From Saprospiraceae bacterium (GTDB taxonomy: Bacteria > Bacteroidota > Bacteroidia > Chitinophagales > Saprospiraceae), in contig JAHDEC010000003.1 of the NCBI GenBank assembly GCA_020629035.1, positions 124,001-188,000 on the forward strand: a stretch of DNA of 64,000 bases, in the 5' to 3' direction. Made by a program: the position numbers and the translations under genes. The first letter of the stretch is position 1, and each line of letters begins with the position of its first letter. The notes beneath the pieces were generated by a model. It was given only the letters and a program-made list of their open reading frames with translations. It was not told the DNA's origin and searched no databases. Of the stretch, positions 36,236-45,051 are shown one piece after another.

Positions 36236-39200
36236 ATGCCTGATTTTTGCCATCTACATTGTCATACTCAGTTTTCATTATTGGACGGAGCTTCAGACAT
36301 TCCTGGGATGATGAAGAAGGCAAAGGCTGATGGTCAGAAGGCAGTGGCTTTAACCGACCATGGAAATATGTTTGGTGCCTTTAAATTTGTAGCAGAAGCT
36401 AAAAAACATGGCATTAAAGCAATCATTGGTTGTGAATTTTACCTAGTTCAGGATCGGTTTATTAAATCATTTAGCCGAGCAAAAGGGGAGTATGATAGAA
36501 GATACCACCAATTGCTTTTGGCAAAGAATAGAACCGGTTATCAAAATCTAATCAAGCTTTGTTCACTAGGTTTTAAAGAAGGTCTTTACAATAAATTTCC
36601 CAGGATAGACAAAACACTTATTGAAAAGTACCACGAAGGAATTATTGCAACGTCTTGCTGTATTGGAGCAGAAGTTCCTCAACTAATCGTCCAAGGTAGA
36701 CTAGAAGAAGCAGAGAAAGCCCTCAAATGGTGGCATAATATATTCGGTGAAGATTATTATATCGAACTGCAAAGGCATCACGGGTTAGAAAACCTGGATA
36801 TGCGTAATGAGCAGGGCCAAAAAGTATATTCTAATAAAAGCCAAGAAGATGTAAATCAGGTTCTTTTAGGTTTTGCTAAGAAGTACAATATTAAGACCAT
36901 AGCAACTAATGATGTCCATTATTTAGAAGAAGAGGATTCTTCTCCACACGATATATTATTATGTGTCAATACTGGGAGAAATTTACACGAGACCGATCGT
37001 TTTAAATTCCCAAGTAGTGATTTCTTTTTTAAGACTAAAGAGGAGATGAACACTATTTTTGGGGATGTGCCTCAAGCGATTGACAATACCATGGAAATTG
37101 CTAGCAAAGTGGAGTCATTGGAATTAGTGAGAGATGTTATTTTACCTGAATTTCCCTTGCCAAGCGGTTTCGATACGCAAGAATTGTTTTTAAGACATCT
37201 AGCATTTACAGGAGCCAAGCAGAGGTATGGAACCATAACTCCTCAAATAGAAGAGCGGATAAATTTCGAATTACAGGTCATTAATAATTCTGGATATCCA
37301 GGATATTTTTTAATTGTCCAAGATTTTACAACCGCGGCTCGTGATATGGATGTAATTGTAGGTCCAGGTAGAGGTTCTGCTGCAGGCTCAGCGGTCGCGT
37401 ATTGTTTAGGGATAACCAACATTGACCCTATAAAATACGACTTACTATTTGAGCGATTTTTAAATCCAGAGAGGGTATCGATGCCAGATATTGATATAGA
37501 TTTTGATGATGAAGGCCGATCCAAAGTTATCGATTATGTGATCGATAAATATGGTAAAAATCAGGTTGCCCAAATCATTACCTATGGTACCATGGCTGCG
37601 AAATCAGCATTAAGAGATGTGGGTCGTGTAATGGATATCCCATTGCATGAAGTAAATCGAGTGGTAGGTGGATTTCCTAAACAATTAGGAGCCACCTTAA
37701 AAGATGTGCTTGCTGATGAAGACATAAATAAAAAGCTAAAGGATAATTTAAACGGCGAAGAAAAAGATAAGGCCTATCAGTTTAGAGAACTGGCTATAGG
37801 TCAGAGTGACATAGCCAAAATGATTCAAGAGGCGAAAAAATTGGAAGGCTCGATTAGGAATACAGGTATCCATGCCTGTGGTGTCATTATTACGCCGGAT
37901 GATATAACAGAGTACATACCAGTTTCGGTATCTAAAGATGCAGATTTATTAGTATCTCAATTTGATAACAGCGTTGTAGAAGATGCGGGATTACTAAAGA
38001 TGGATTTTTTAGGTTTACGGACCTTATCCATCATCAAGGATGCCGTCAAAATGATAGCTGCTGGACATGATGTCCATATAGAAATAGACGAAATTTCCTT
38101 GGAGGATGAGAAAACCTACGAGCTATTTCAGCGAGGTGAAACAGTCGCTGTATTCCAATATGAGTCACCCGGAATGCAAAAGCATCTCAAGAGTCTAGAA
38201 CCAAGTACTTTTTATGATATCATTGCAATGAATGCTCTGTATCGTCCAGGTCCTATGGAGTACATTGACGATTTTATTGCAAGAAAACATGGTCGTCAAG
38301 AAATCAGTTATGATTTAGATGCCATGGAAGAGATTCTCAAGGAAACCTATGGGATTACCGTCTACCAAGAGCAAGTAATGCTACTCTCGCAGAAATTAGC
38401 CAATTTTACGAAAGGTGAGGCTGATGTTTTGCGTAAAGCGATGGGTAAAAAGAAGAAGAAACTGATTGATGAGCTCTTCCCAAAGTTTGAAGAAGGATGC
38501 GCTAAAAATGGTCACGATCTTGAAAAAGTAAAAAAGATATGGAAGGATTGGGAGAAGTTTGCTTCTTATGCTTTTAATAAATCACATTCCACTTGCTATG
38601 CGTTTATCGCCTTCCAAACGGCCTATTTAAAAGCGCACTATCCTGCCGAATTTATGGCCTCAGTACTTAATCATAATAAGAATGATATCTCTAAGGTTAC
38701 TTTCTTTTTAGATGAATGTCGTCGTATGAAGCTAGATGTTCTTCCTCCAAATGTGAGTGAAAGTTTTCATGATTTTAGAGTGAATGCTGAAGGACAAATT
38801 CGATTCGGATTATCTGCATTAAAAGGAGTAGGTGCAGCACCAGTAGAAGAGTTAGTAAGAGCTAGGAATGAAGGAGCTGAGTTCAACAGTATTTTTGACC
38901 TTGCCAGAAAACTGAATCTAAGAGTGATGAATAAGCGTTGTTTTGAGAGCTTAGCTTATGCGGGTGCCTTCGATGAATTTGGTGAAACTCGAGCCCAATA
39001 TTTTAGTCCTTCAGATAAGTACGATACCTTAATCGAACATGCTGTCAAATATGGTAATGCCTACCAAGCTCAAAAAGAATCATCTAAAAATTCTTTATTT
39101 GGAGACTTAAGCGAACAATTATTGGATGAACCAAAAATACAGAAGGTTGATGGATGGAGTTCCGTCCAGAAGTTAGAATACGAAAAGCAAGTTACTGGGA

Positions 39201-39793
39201 TGTATATCAGTGGTCATCCTTTAGATGACTACAAATTTGAAATCAAACATTTCATTAATTGTCCACTTTCTAAAGCTGAAGATAAATTAGGCGAGCGTAT
39301 AAAATTAGCTGGCATTGTAACTGAGGCTCATCATGGCGTATCTAAATCAAGAGGAACGGGATATGTTCGATTTAAAATTCAAGACTATCATGGAAGTTTT
39401 GAAGCAGGCTTGTACAGAGAAAACTACATGAAATGGAAGGACTTGATTTTTACTGGTCAAGTTATCTATATTGAAGGCATGCATTCGAAGTATAGAGATC
39501 AAGAACGATACTTTTTTAAAATTTTCGATATCAAGTTACTAGAAACCCTTGGAAGAGATCTTACTAAATCGATCACTATTCAGATACCGCTGCAAAAGAT
39601 CACTGATGAATTCTTAGCAAGGATGAAATCACTTTGTGAAGAAAATCAGGGAAAGATAAAAGTGAAGGTCAATGTAAGTGATCCAGAAGCCGAATACAAT
39701 ATTGATTTTCTTTCTAGTGGTGTGCATATAGATCTGAGTAGACAGTTGATTAATGCTTTTGATGAAATGGAGCTAGGTTATATCTTAAATTAA
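36236..39793 (+). CDS. dnaE: DNA polymerase III alpha subunit
   Basis: 1185 aa replicative polymerase. PHP domain at the N-terminus (HCHTQFSLLDG at about 6-16 and LTDHGNMFG at about 40-48), then the catalytic palm: GPGRGSAAGS near 378 and the two catalytic aspartates in PDIDIDFDDEGR near 418. Fingers and the YQEQVMLLSQ/FNKSHSTCYAFIAF region follow. The C-terminal OB-fold region (about 1000-1090) and the final tail end at residue 1185. Length is normal. It may be co-transcribed with the thioredoxin pair behind it (80 nt). Confidence 0.95.
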   Translation: MPDFCHLHCHTQFSLLDGASDIPGMMKKAKADGQKAVALTDHGNMFGAFKFVAEAKKHGIKAIIGCEFYLVQDRFIKSFSRAKGEYDRRYHQLLLAKNRTGYQNLIKLCSLGFKEGLYNKFPRIDKTLIEKYHEGIIATSCCIGAEVPQLIVQGRLEEAEKALKWWHNIFGEDYYIELQRHHGLENLDMRNEQGQKVYSNKSQEDVNQVLLGFAKKYNIKTIATNDVHYLEEEDSSPHDILLCVNTGRNLHETDRFKFPSSDFFFKTKEEMNTIFGDVPQAIDNTMEIASKVESLELVRDVILPEFPLPSGFDTQELFLRHLAFTGAKQRYGTITPQIEERINFELQVINNSGYPGYFLIVQDFTTAARDMDVIVGPGRGSAAGSAVAYCLGITNIDPIKYDLLFERFLNPERVSMPDIDIDFDDEGRSKVIDYVIDKYGKNQVAQIITYGTMAAKSALRDVGRVMDIPLHEVNRVVGGFPKQLGATLKDVLADEDINKKLKDNLNGEEKDKAYQFRELAIGQSDIAKMIQEAKKLEGSIRNTGIHACGVIITPDDITEYIPVSVSKDADLLVSQFDNSVVEDAGLLKMDFLGLRTLSIIKDAVKMIAAGHDVHIEIDEISLEDEKTYELFQRGETVAVFQYESPGMQKHLKSLEPSTFYDIIAMNALYRPGPMEYIDDFIARKHGRQEISYDLDAMEEILKETYGITVYQEQVMLLSQKLANFTKGEADVLRKAMGKKKKKLIDELFPKFEEGCAKNGHDLEKVKKIWKDWEKFASYAFNKSHSTCYAFIAFQTAYLKAHYPAEFMASVLNHNKNDISKVTFFLDECRRMKLDVLPPNVSESFHDFRVNAEGQIRFGLSALKGVGAAPVEELVRARNEGAEFNSIFDLARKLNLRVMNKRCFESLAYAGAFDEFGETRAQYFSPSDKYDTLIEHAVKYGNAYQAQKESSKNSLFGDLSEQLLDEPKIQKVDGWSSVQKLEYEKQVTGMYISGHPLDDYKFEIKHFINCPLSKAEDKLGERIKLAGIVTEAHHGVSKSRGTGYVRFKIQDYHGSFEAGLYRENYMKWKDLIFTGQVIYIEGMHSKYRDQERYFFKIFDIKLLETLGRDLTKSITIQIPLQKITDEFLARMKSLCEENQGKIKVKVNVSDPEAEYNIDFLSSGVHIDLSRQLINAFDEMELGYILN

Positions 39794-39872
39794 TGTTTAA
39801 TTCGAAAAACAAACAATTTTGAACTTGGCTTGTTCGTACAATAGTGGTACATCAACAACAACCATATTCTTT

Positions 39873-40370
39873 ATGAAAAAATCGCTTTTTATTGCTGGTA
39901 TTCTCTTGGTATTTCAAGGTTTTGTTTTCGGCCAAAGTTGGGACCTATCTAACGTGAAAGTTGCTAACAGTTTTGATGAAATCGAAGAGATTTTTGAGGA
40001 TACTGATGGAAAACTACATGTGATTAATTTCTGGGCCACTTGGTGCAAACCATGTGTTGAAGAAATGCCTTACGTTCAAGGCTTAGTTGAACATTTTTCG
40101 GAGGACGAACTGAGTTTAACCTTGGTGTCACTTGATTTTAAGAAAGATGTAGAAACTAAATATTTATCCTTTTTAAATGAACATAAACTTAGGGGAAACA
40201 ACATTGTATTGTTGGATGGGAAATATAATGATTGGATAGAAAAGGTGGATGATACGTGGTCAGGAGCAATACCTATTACCCTGATAATAAAAGGAAATCA
40301 ACGTCTTTTTATTGAAACCAGTTTTGAATCAACCGAAGAAATTTTAGAACATATTAATACACTTAAATAA
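39873..40370 (+). CDS. Secreted TlpA-like thioredoxin
   Basis: 165 aa. Signal peptide (ending FVFGQ), then a thioredoxin fold with the redox motif FWATWCKPCVEEMP (CxxC). Periplasmic reductant or resa/TlpA-type disulfide protein. ATG 39873 is chosen because the signal peptide begins there; an upstream TTG at 39819 gives an unlikely leader. Starts a two-gene set with the next redoxin. Confidence 0.8.
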   Translation: MKKSLFIAGILLVFQGFVFGQSWDLSNVKVANSFDEIEEIFEDTDGKLHVINFWATWCKPCVEEMPYVQGLVEHFSEDELSLTLVSLDFKKDVETKYLSFLNEHKLRGNNIVLLDGKYNDWIEKVDDTWSGAIPITLIIKGNQRLFIETSFESTEEILEHINTLK

Positions 40371-40375
40371 TACTT

Positions 40376-40975
40376 ATGACACATTTATTACTTTCTTTAT
40401 TGTTAACAATATTTACATTCACTCCACCTGTGGAGACAGTGCACGAAGGATATCATGTAGGTGATACTGTAGAAGATTTTAGTTTAATGAATGTAGATGG
40501 TAAAATGGTTTCTTTAGCTGATTATCCAGAGGCTAAAGGCTTTATTGTCGTTTTTACATGCAACCATTGCCCATTTGCAGTAATGTATGAAGATCGACTA
40601 AATGATCTTTATGACAAATATGAGTCTCAAGGTTATCATATTATTGCGATTAATCCTAATGATCCTGAAGTGAAGCCAGACGATAGTTACGAGGCTATGC
40701 AGGTGAGAGCAAAGGAAAAAGGTTTTCAATTCCCATATTTAATGGATGAAGGACAGAAAATTTATCCTGTTTTTGGAGCTACAAAAACACCTCATGTTTA
40801 TCTATTAGATGGTGAGAAAAAGGTTCAGTACATTGGTGCTATTGACGATAATGCAAGAGATGCTTCAGGAGTAGAAGAGAAGTACTTAGAAAACGCTATT
40901 TCAGCTATAATGGAAGGTAAAGTACCAGATCCTGCAGTTACTAAAGCGATAGGATGTTCTATTAAAACAAAATAA
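40376..40975 (+). CDS. AhpC/TSA-type redoxin, secreted
   Basis: 199 aa. Signal peptide (1-19), then a thioredoxin-like redoxin domain (HVGDTVEDFSLMNVDGK) with the redox motif FTCNHCPFAVMYEDRL (CxxC). The substrate is unknown; both its CxxC and export point to periplasmic thiol chemistry with the upstream TlpA-like protein, which ends 5 nt before it. Confidence 0.8.
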   Translation: MTHLLLSLLLTIFTFTPPVETVHEGYHVGDTVEDFSLMNVDGKMVSLADYPEAKGFIVVFTCNHCPFAVMYEDRLNDLYDKYESQGYHIIAINPNDPEVKPDDSYEAMQVRAKEKGFQFPYLMDEGQKIYPVFGATKTPHVYLLDGEKKVQYIGAIDDNARDASGVEEKYLENAISAIMEGKVPDPAVTKAIGCSIKTK

Positions 40976-40976
40976 T

Positions 40977-40984
40977 TAGCTTTG
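40977..40984 (+). promoter_or_regulatory. Candidate -7 box TAGCTTTG for the lipoprotein gene
   Basis: TAGCTTTG fits TAnnTTTG and lies 15 nt before the ATG at 41000. Confidence 0.4.
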
Positions 40985-40999
40985 CCCAAAATTGAACGT

Positions 41000-41467
41000 A
41001 TGCGATATCTTTTTTCAATGCTTGTGCTTAGTTTGTTGTTTATTTCGTGTGGAGGAGACACTGCGCAGAACAAGCTAGATTTAATGAAATATGGAATGCC
41101 TATTACGATTGCTGCTCCTGAAGGTTCAGAAATTGTGAGTGAGGATTTAGGTTTTATGAAAGATATCACCGTAAAAAGTGGAGATAACTATTTTATCCAA
41201 ATTTTAGCCGGTGCAGCGATTAAACTTGATCCTGTAAAAATCAAAGAAGAAAAATTAGCAGAGGTAAAGAATGGTCCTTTCTTTAGTAAGATTATAAAAG
41301 AAGATGATCATGGCTTTGTGTTTGAGAAAAAGATTGATGAGCAAAACATCAACTATGATTTTAGGCACATACGTATCCAGGGAGATAAAGAATACGTTTT
41401 TCAAACAGGCTTAATAGGAAGGTTCACTCAAGCTGATGTGGAGAAAATGTATGAATCTGTGAAATAG
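41000..41467 (+). CDS. Lipoprotein of unknown function
   Basis: 155 aa from ATG 41000 (an in-frame TTG at 40982 is less likely). Lipobox LLFISC (Cys16). The mature part is beta-rich with LDLMKYGMPITIAAPEG and a central NYFIQILAG strand. No family recognised. Terminated by a bidirectional hairpin. Confidence 0.65.
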   Translation: MRYLFSMLVLSLLFISCGGDTAQNKLDLMKYGMPITIAAPEGSEIVSEDLGFMKDITVKSGDNYFIQILAGAAIKLDPVKIKEEKLAEVKNGPFFSKIIKEDDHGFVFEKKIDEQNINYDFRHIRIQGDKEYVFQTGLIGRFTQADVEKMYESVK

Positions 41468-41482
41468 AGGTAAATGCTAAAT

Positions 41483-41517
41483 AAAAAAGGGGATGCAAAA
41501 CTTGCATCCCCTTTTTT
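41483..41517. terminator. Strong bidirectional terminator
   Basis: AAAAAAGGGGATGCAA (41483-41498) pairs perfectly with TTGCATCCCCTTTTTT (41502-41517), loop 3 nt. It separates the lipoprotein gene from the CotH-like gene. Confidence 0.9.
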
Positions 41518-41526
41518 ATTGGTTTT

Positions 41527-43869
41527 TTACTGTATTATTATTTTGGCAATTGACTGTTGTTCGCCTTGTTTTATTTCTCCAAAATAGACACCTGGCACAT
41601 AGTTGCTTACATCTATTTGTAATTGTCCTTGCTCTAGGTTAAATGTTTCAGAAACTTGATGACCTATTATATTATACAACTGAAATGAGATGTTTGAGCC
41701 AGTTTGTTGTTCAATATCGATATTAATATATTGCTGACTTGGATTCGGGTAAATTCGGTAATTAGTACCAGCTATTTCACCTGTCGAACTTACATCATTG
41801 TTTCCGTTAAATGTTGGGTGTTGTTGGATAAAATCTCCTACGCCATTAGGGACTCTTGCTGATGGTACATTGGTTTCTTGTGGTCCAAAAGAAAGAGAAT
41901 CGATAAAGGTGCCATCTTCATGAACTAGCATAATATGTTCACCATCTTTAGCCAGTTTAAAGTTTGCATGTAAACCATCCTCACTTCCATTTTCATCTGC
42001 CCAGATAATCGTATAACCAAAAGGTTCTAAACTTGCTCCGGGAGGGAACGACCATTTTTGTGGATTATCATAATTATCTGATAAATAGTAATCCTTTAAA
42101 TCAATCGTGTTTTCTGTATTGTTATACAATTCTATCCAATCGTCAAATTCTCCATCTTGATCCGAAATGGTACTTGTGGAGTCATTTGAAGCTACAAATT
42201 CATTAATAACCACTTCTTGCCATTGAATAGGAGAACTAAGTGCTTGACATTCGTGCTGCAGATTGATTAAGTTCTCATTCAGAACCGGAATCCTGTGATT
42301 TATAAATTGCTTAACGGCTGGAATGGATCTAACCGAACTATCTACTCCTTCACTAATATCATATACAAAATCTTGAAATGGAAAGTTAGGGAAGGACTCA
42401 ACTTCTACATCATCATATAATAAATCACCATTTAAATCCACAATCGTGGAGAGTCGATCACTATCAAAGTTACCATCTAATATATCACATACGTAATCGA
42501 GGTAACGATCTCTGTATTCGTCTTCTGCTAGTATTTTTTTAATGAGTTCTTTAGCTGGGTTTACATATAATAGTTCAAAGTCGATATAACTTACGCCACT
42601 TCCCAATAAGTCTTGTATGTCTTGGAAGAAAAACTCACAGTCATCATTCCAAACATCATCACAGCAATTGGGAGAGAACAGGGCAACCACTTGAAAGGCC
42701 TCTTCCTCTGGAGAGTGCGGGCAAGAACCGTTTAATATGGTATTACAGTCCGCGGGTGTAATGCCAGCTTCTAAATCATCATAGAGCTGTTGGCAAAGGA
42801 AATCCCATTGACCATAGCAACAAAAATTATAGGTACCTACAACTTCGAGAAAAATTGAGTCAGTGGGTGGATATGGACAAGAACCATCTAAAATGGTAGG
42901 ACAGCTAGTAGGGTCTGCTGGTGGGTCATTAAAACCTAAATCAAAAGTTTCATTACTGAATGATCCACCCATGGCAAGATTATAATCCCATGGTATCCAA
43001 AAAAACTGATCAGATGTTGGTTCGTGATACAGATAATAATTTCTTCCATGATCTAAATACGAGTCCCAGTTATCAGTCATGATATCGATGGCAAGGACAC
43101 GCAGGAAGTAATCTACATTAAATACTTTCTCGATCTCTTCCTTAAAATTAGCTTGTGATGTTTGGTCTATTACTCGTACAAACTCTATAAAATCAGTCCA
43201 ATCGTCATCTTCCTCATTGGTCTTTAATGCAATAGCTTGTTTGTAAGTGTTTTTATTTTCACCCAAGTATTCTAGATCAGACCAACCAATGTTTTTAAAT
43301 AGATTACCTTCTCCAGAAGCAAAGTTGTTTTGTAAAAAAGTAGGATCTACTTGTTCGATCATTACGTATACACCCCAATATTCGTCGTTAAGATAGACTT
43401 TGGCGTGAGCTGTTCTTGGTGCTTTAATACCAGCTTCTCGCATCATATTGTAACATACTACATCTCTTTGCATACTAGGATCACCTACACCATTAGCAAG
43501 ATTAAATTTCTTAATACCATCTATATTTTGACCAGCAACGAATTCATTTAAGTCAACTTTCAAGGACTTCTTAGTTTCATTGGAAGCAAAATAGGATGAG
43601 AATCCCTTTTGTCTTAAACCCACATTTTCAATAAGTTCTCCATCAAAGCTAAAGGTACCTTCCAAGTAAGGTGTGTCGGTGGCTACACCGGTTATGGGAT
43701 CGATTGAATTTTGGTAGTTTGAAGTCAGTATATTCCAAAAATTATTGGTATTAAATTCAAATCTAATTTCATGTAAAATACTATCAGAAAAAAACTGCTT
43801 ACCAGTCTGGGAAAAAGTGTGGGTAGCAAAGCTCAGGCATAAGATCAGAAGGCTTACTGATTGTTTCAT
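41527..43869 (-). CDS. CotH-kinase-family surface protein with Cys-rich insert, lamin-tail domain and T9SS sorting domain
   Basis: 780 aa. Signal peptide (ending FATHTFSQ), CotH kinase-like domain (about 30-310 and 415-540) with the active-site region DNWDSYLDHGRNYYLY and the metal/phosphate motif WIPWDYNLAMGG. A pair of Cys-rich repeats is inserted at about 323-418: CPTILDGSCPYPP / CNTILNGSCPHSP, each ending in FCC/NCC, a Trp and a Cys. Then a lamin-tail domain (about 545-685, VVINEFVASNDS ... DWIELYNN) and a type A sorting domain at the end. Likely exported by T9SS; the kinase-like fold in secreted proteins phosphorylates proteins outside the cell in other bacteria. Specific target unknown. 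Confidence 0.85.
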   Translation of the reverse strand: MKQSVSLLILCLSFATHTFSQTGKQFFSDSILHEIRFEFNTNNFWNILTSNYQNSIDPITGVATDTPYLEGTFSFDGELIENVGLRQKGFSSYFASNETKKSLKVDLNEFVAGQNIDGIKKFNLANGVGDPSMQRDVVCYNMMREAGIKAPRTAHAKVYLNDEYWGVYVMIEQVDPTFLQNNFASGEGNLFKNIGWSDLEYLGENKNTYKQAIALKTNEEDDDWTDFIEFVRVIDQTSQANFKEEIEKVFNVDYFLRVLAIDIMTDNWDSYLDHGRNYYLYHEPTSDQFFWIPWDYNLAMGGSFSNETFDLGFNDPPADPTSCPTILDGSCPYPPTDSIFLEVVGTYNFCCYGQWDFLCQQLYDDLEAGITPADCNTILNGSCPHSPEEEAFQVVALFSPNCCDDVWNDDCEFFFQDIQDLLGSGVSYIDFELLYVNPAKELIKKILAEDEYRDRYLDYVCDILDGNFDSDRLSTIVDLNGDLLYDDVEVESFPNFPFQDFVYDISEGVDSSVRSIPAVKQFINHRIPVLNENLINLQHECQALSSPIQWQEVVINEFVASNDSTSTISDQDGEFDDWIELYNNTENTIDLKDYYLSDNYDNPQKWSFPPGASLEPFGYTIIWADENGSEDGLHANFKLAKDGEHIMLVHEDGTFIDSLSFGPQETNVPSARVPNGVGDFIQQHPTFNGNNDVSSTGEIAGTNYRIYPNPSQQYINIDIEQQTGSNISFQLYNIIGHQVSETFNLEQGQLQIDVSNYVPGVYFGEIKQGEQQSIAKIIIQ
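42616..42903 (-). repeat. Two-copy Cys-rich repeat inside the CotH kinase domain
   Basis: Encodes residues about 323-418 of the CotH-like protein. The two units share C-x3-L-[DN]-G-S-C-P and a late CC-x3-W-x3-C, spaced 52 residues apart. The adjacent Cys pairs suggest disulfide-stabilised mini-domains. Confidence 0.75.
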
Positions 43870-43996
43870 AGGTTAGTTTTAGAATTTGTCTGTAAAGATT
43901 TATACTTGAATATCGTAAATTAAATACTCAATTCATTGAATTAATAACAATATTTGGAAGGGTATTATTCTTGAAGACAGAACAAAAGATTTGCAA

Positions 43997-44023
43997 GAAA
44001 AAAGTCAGACCTGTGGTCTGACT
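43997..44023 (-). terminator. Intrinsic terminator of the small minus-strand unit
   Basis: AGTCAGACC (44003-44011) pairs with GGTCTGACT (44015-44023), loop 3 nt, followed on the minus strand by a six-T run (43997-44002). No annotated gene ends near it. Confidence 0.8.
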
Positions 44024-44029
44024 CCTTGT

Positions 44030-44098
44030 TCATGTTCTTTTGAGTATTTTCTCACCGTAAACCAGCATAAAAAATACTGCGAAGCTGAATATAATCAT
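44030..44098 (-). CDS. Candidate 22-aa hydrophobic single-helix protein
   Basis: ORF MIIFSFAVFFMLVYG then EKILKRT, ATG (44096-44098) to TGA (44030-44032). It has one membrane helix followed by a positive tail, the topology of tiny inner-membrane helper proteins (CydX/CcoQ-like shape). A -7 box lies about 82 nt upstream and a T-tailed terminator 7 nt after the stop. The rest of the 424-bp gap 43870-44293 holds only the two terminators and this unit. Too short for reliable family search; the context is what argues for it. Confidence 0.4.
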   Translation of the reverse strand: MIIFSFAVFFMLVYGEKILKRT

Positions 44099-44179
44099 GG
44101 GATTGTAATTTTCTAAATTACTCTGATATAACGCAAAATTGCCTTGATGTGTTTTAGTAAGTGGCTAGAATTGTAAGCA

Positions 44180-44187
44180 CAAAGATA
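44180..44187 (-). promoter_or_regulatory. Candidate -7 box TATCTTTG for the 22-aa ORF unit
   Basis: On the minus strand TATCTTTG fits TAnnTTTG. It lies about 82 nt upstream of the small ORF and about 157 nt before the terminator. A TTG at the right distance is not clear, so this is half a promoter. Confidence 0.4.
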
Positions 44188-44230
44188 TATTAAATAAATA
44201 TATAATGTGTAATCAATTGACAATGTATTT

Positions 44231-44271
44231 AAAAGAAAAAAGCCTTTGCAAAATATTTTGCAAAGGCTTTT
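44231..44271 (-). terminator. Terminator of the rpsF-rpsR-rplI operon
   Basis: Perfect palindrome of 17 bp arms, AAAAGCCTTTGCAAAAT (44238-44254) with ATTTTGCAAAGGCTTTT (44255-44271), followed on the minus strand by T runs (44231-44240). It starts 23 nt after the rplI stop. Confidence 0.85.
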
Positions 44272-44293
44272 GTATGCTTTGTACTAAAAAGGC

Positions 44294-44740
44294 TTAATCT
44301 TGTTTCAGATTTAAGTCTACTTCAGCAGTAATATCATTATAGAAATTAATGATTGCTTTGTATTCGCCAATCTCTTTAATTTCTTCAGGTAATGAAATTT
44401 TCTTACGTTCAATATCAAGACCTAATTGATCTTTAAGCGCATTAGCTACTTGGATGTTTGTTACACTACCAAATATTTTTCCGCTTGTTCCAGCCTTAAC
44501 TGCAATATTGATGCTCTTACCATCTAATTCTTCAGCCATTTTCTTGTAATCACCTACCTTAGCAGCTTCTTTAGCTTCTTCAGCAGCGATAAGTTTATCT
44601 AATTTGCCCAAGTTTGCAGCATTTGCAATCACGGCAAGTCCTTGTGGTATTAGATAATTTCGACCATAGCCATTCTTAACAGCTACTCTGTCATGCTTAT
44701 AACCTAAATGGTCTACGTCGTTTAAAAGTATTACTTCCAT
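44294..44740 (-). CDS. rplI: Ribosomal protein bL9
   Basis: 148 aa large-subunit protein. The N-domain has the conserved opening EVILLNDVDHLGYKHDRVAVKNGYGRN (given here only in part: VAVKNGYGRNYLIPQGLA), followed by the long helix and a C-domain. Last gene of the operon, 17 nt after rpsR; ATG 44740 is clear. Confidence 0.95.
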   Translation of the reverse strand: MEVILLNDVDHLGYKHDRVAVKNGYGRNYLIPQGLAVIANAANLGKLDKLIAAEEAKEAAKVGDYKKMAEELDGKSINIAVKAGTSGKIFGSVTNIQVANALKDQLGLDIERKKISLPEEIKEIGEYKAIINFYNDITAEVDLNLKQD

Positions 44741-44757
44741 TGTTATTTAGGTTTAAA

Positions 44758-45024
44758 TTATTTCAATAAATCTGTTACATAAGGCAAAATGGCTAGGTGT
44801 CTAGCTCTTTTAATAGCAACAGCCACTTTCTTTTGGTACTTAAGTGAGTTACCAGTAATCCTTCTTGGAAGGATTTTACCTTGTTGGTTTACAAACTGAG
44901 TAAGGAAATCTGCATCCTTATAATCTATGTGTTTGATACCGAATTTTTTAAATCGGCAGTATTTTTTCTTTTGTTTTCCAATACTAGGATTGGATAGAAA
45001 TTTTATATCTTCTCTTGAAGCCAT
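44758..45024 (-). CDS. rpsR: Ribosomal protein bS18
   Basis: 88 aa small-subunit protein, pairs with S6 on the platform. Conserved KYCRFKKFGIKHIDYKDADF and the Arg-rich ILPRRITG and AIKRARHLAILPYV. 27 nt after rpsF; ATG preceded on the minus strand by a purine-rich AAGAAAAAAATGG context. Confidence 0.95.
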   Translation of the reverse strand: MASREDIKFLSNPSIGKQKKKYCRFKKFGIKHIDYKDADFLTQFVNQQGKILPRRITGNSLKYQKKVAVAIKRARHLAILPYVTDLLK

Positions 45025-45051
45025 TTTTTTCTTTTTTAAAGTTTTACAATA

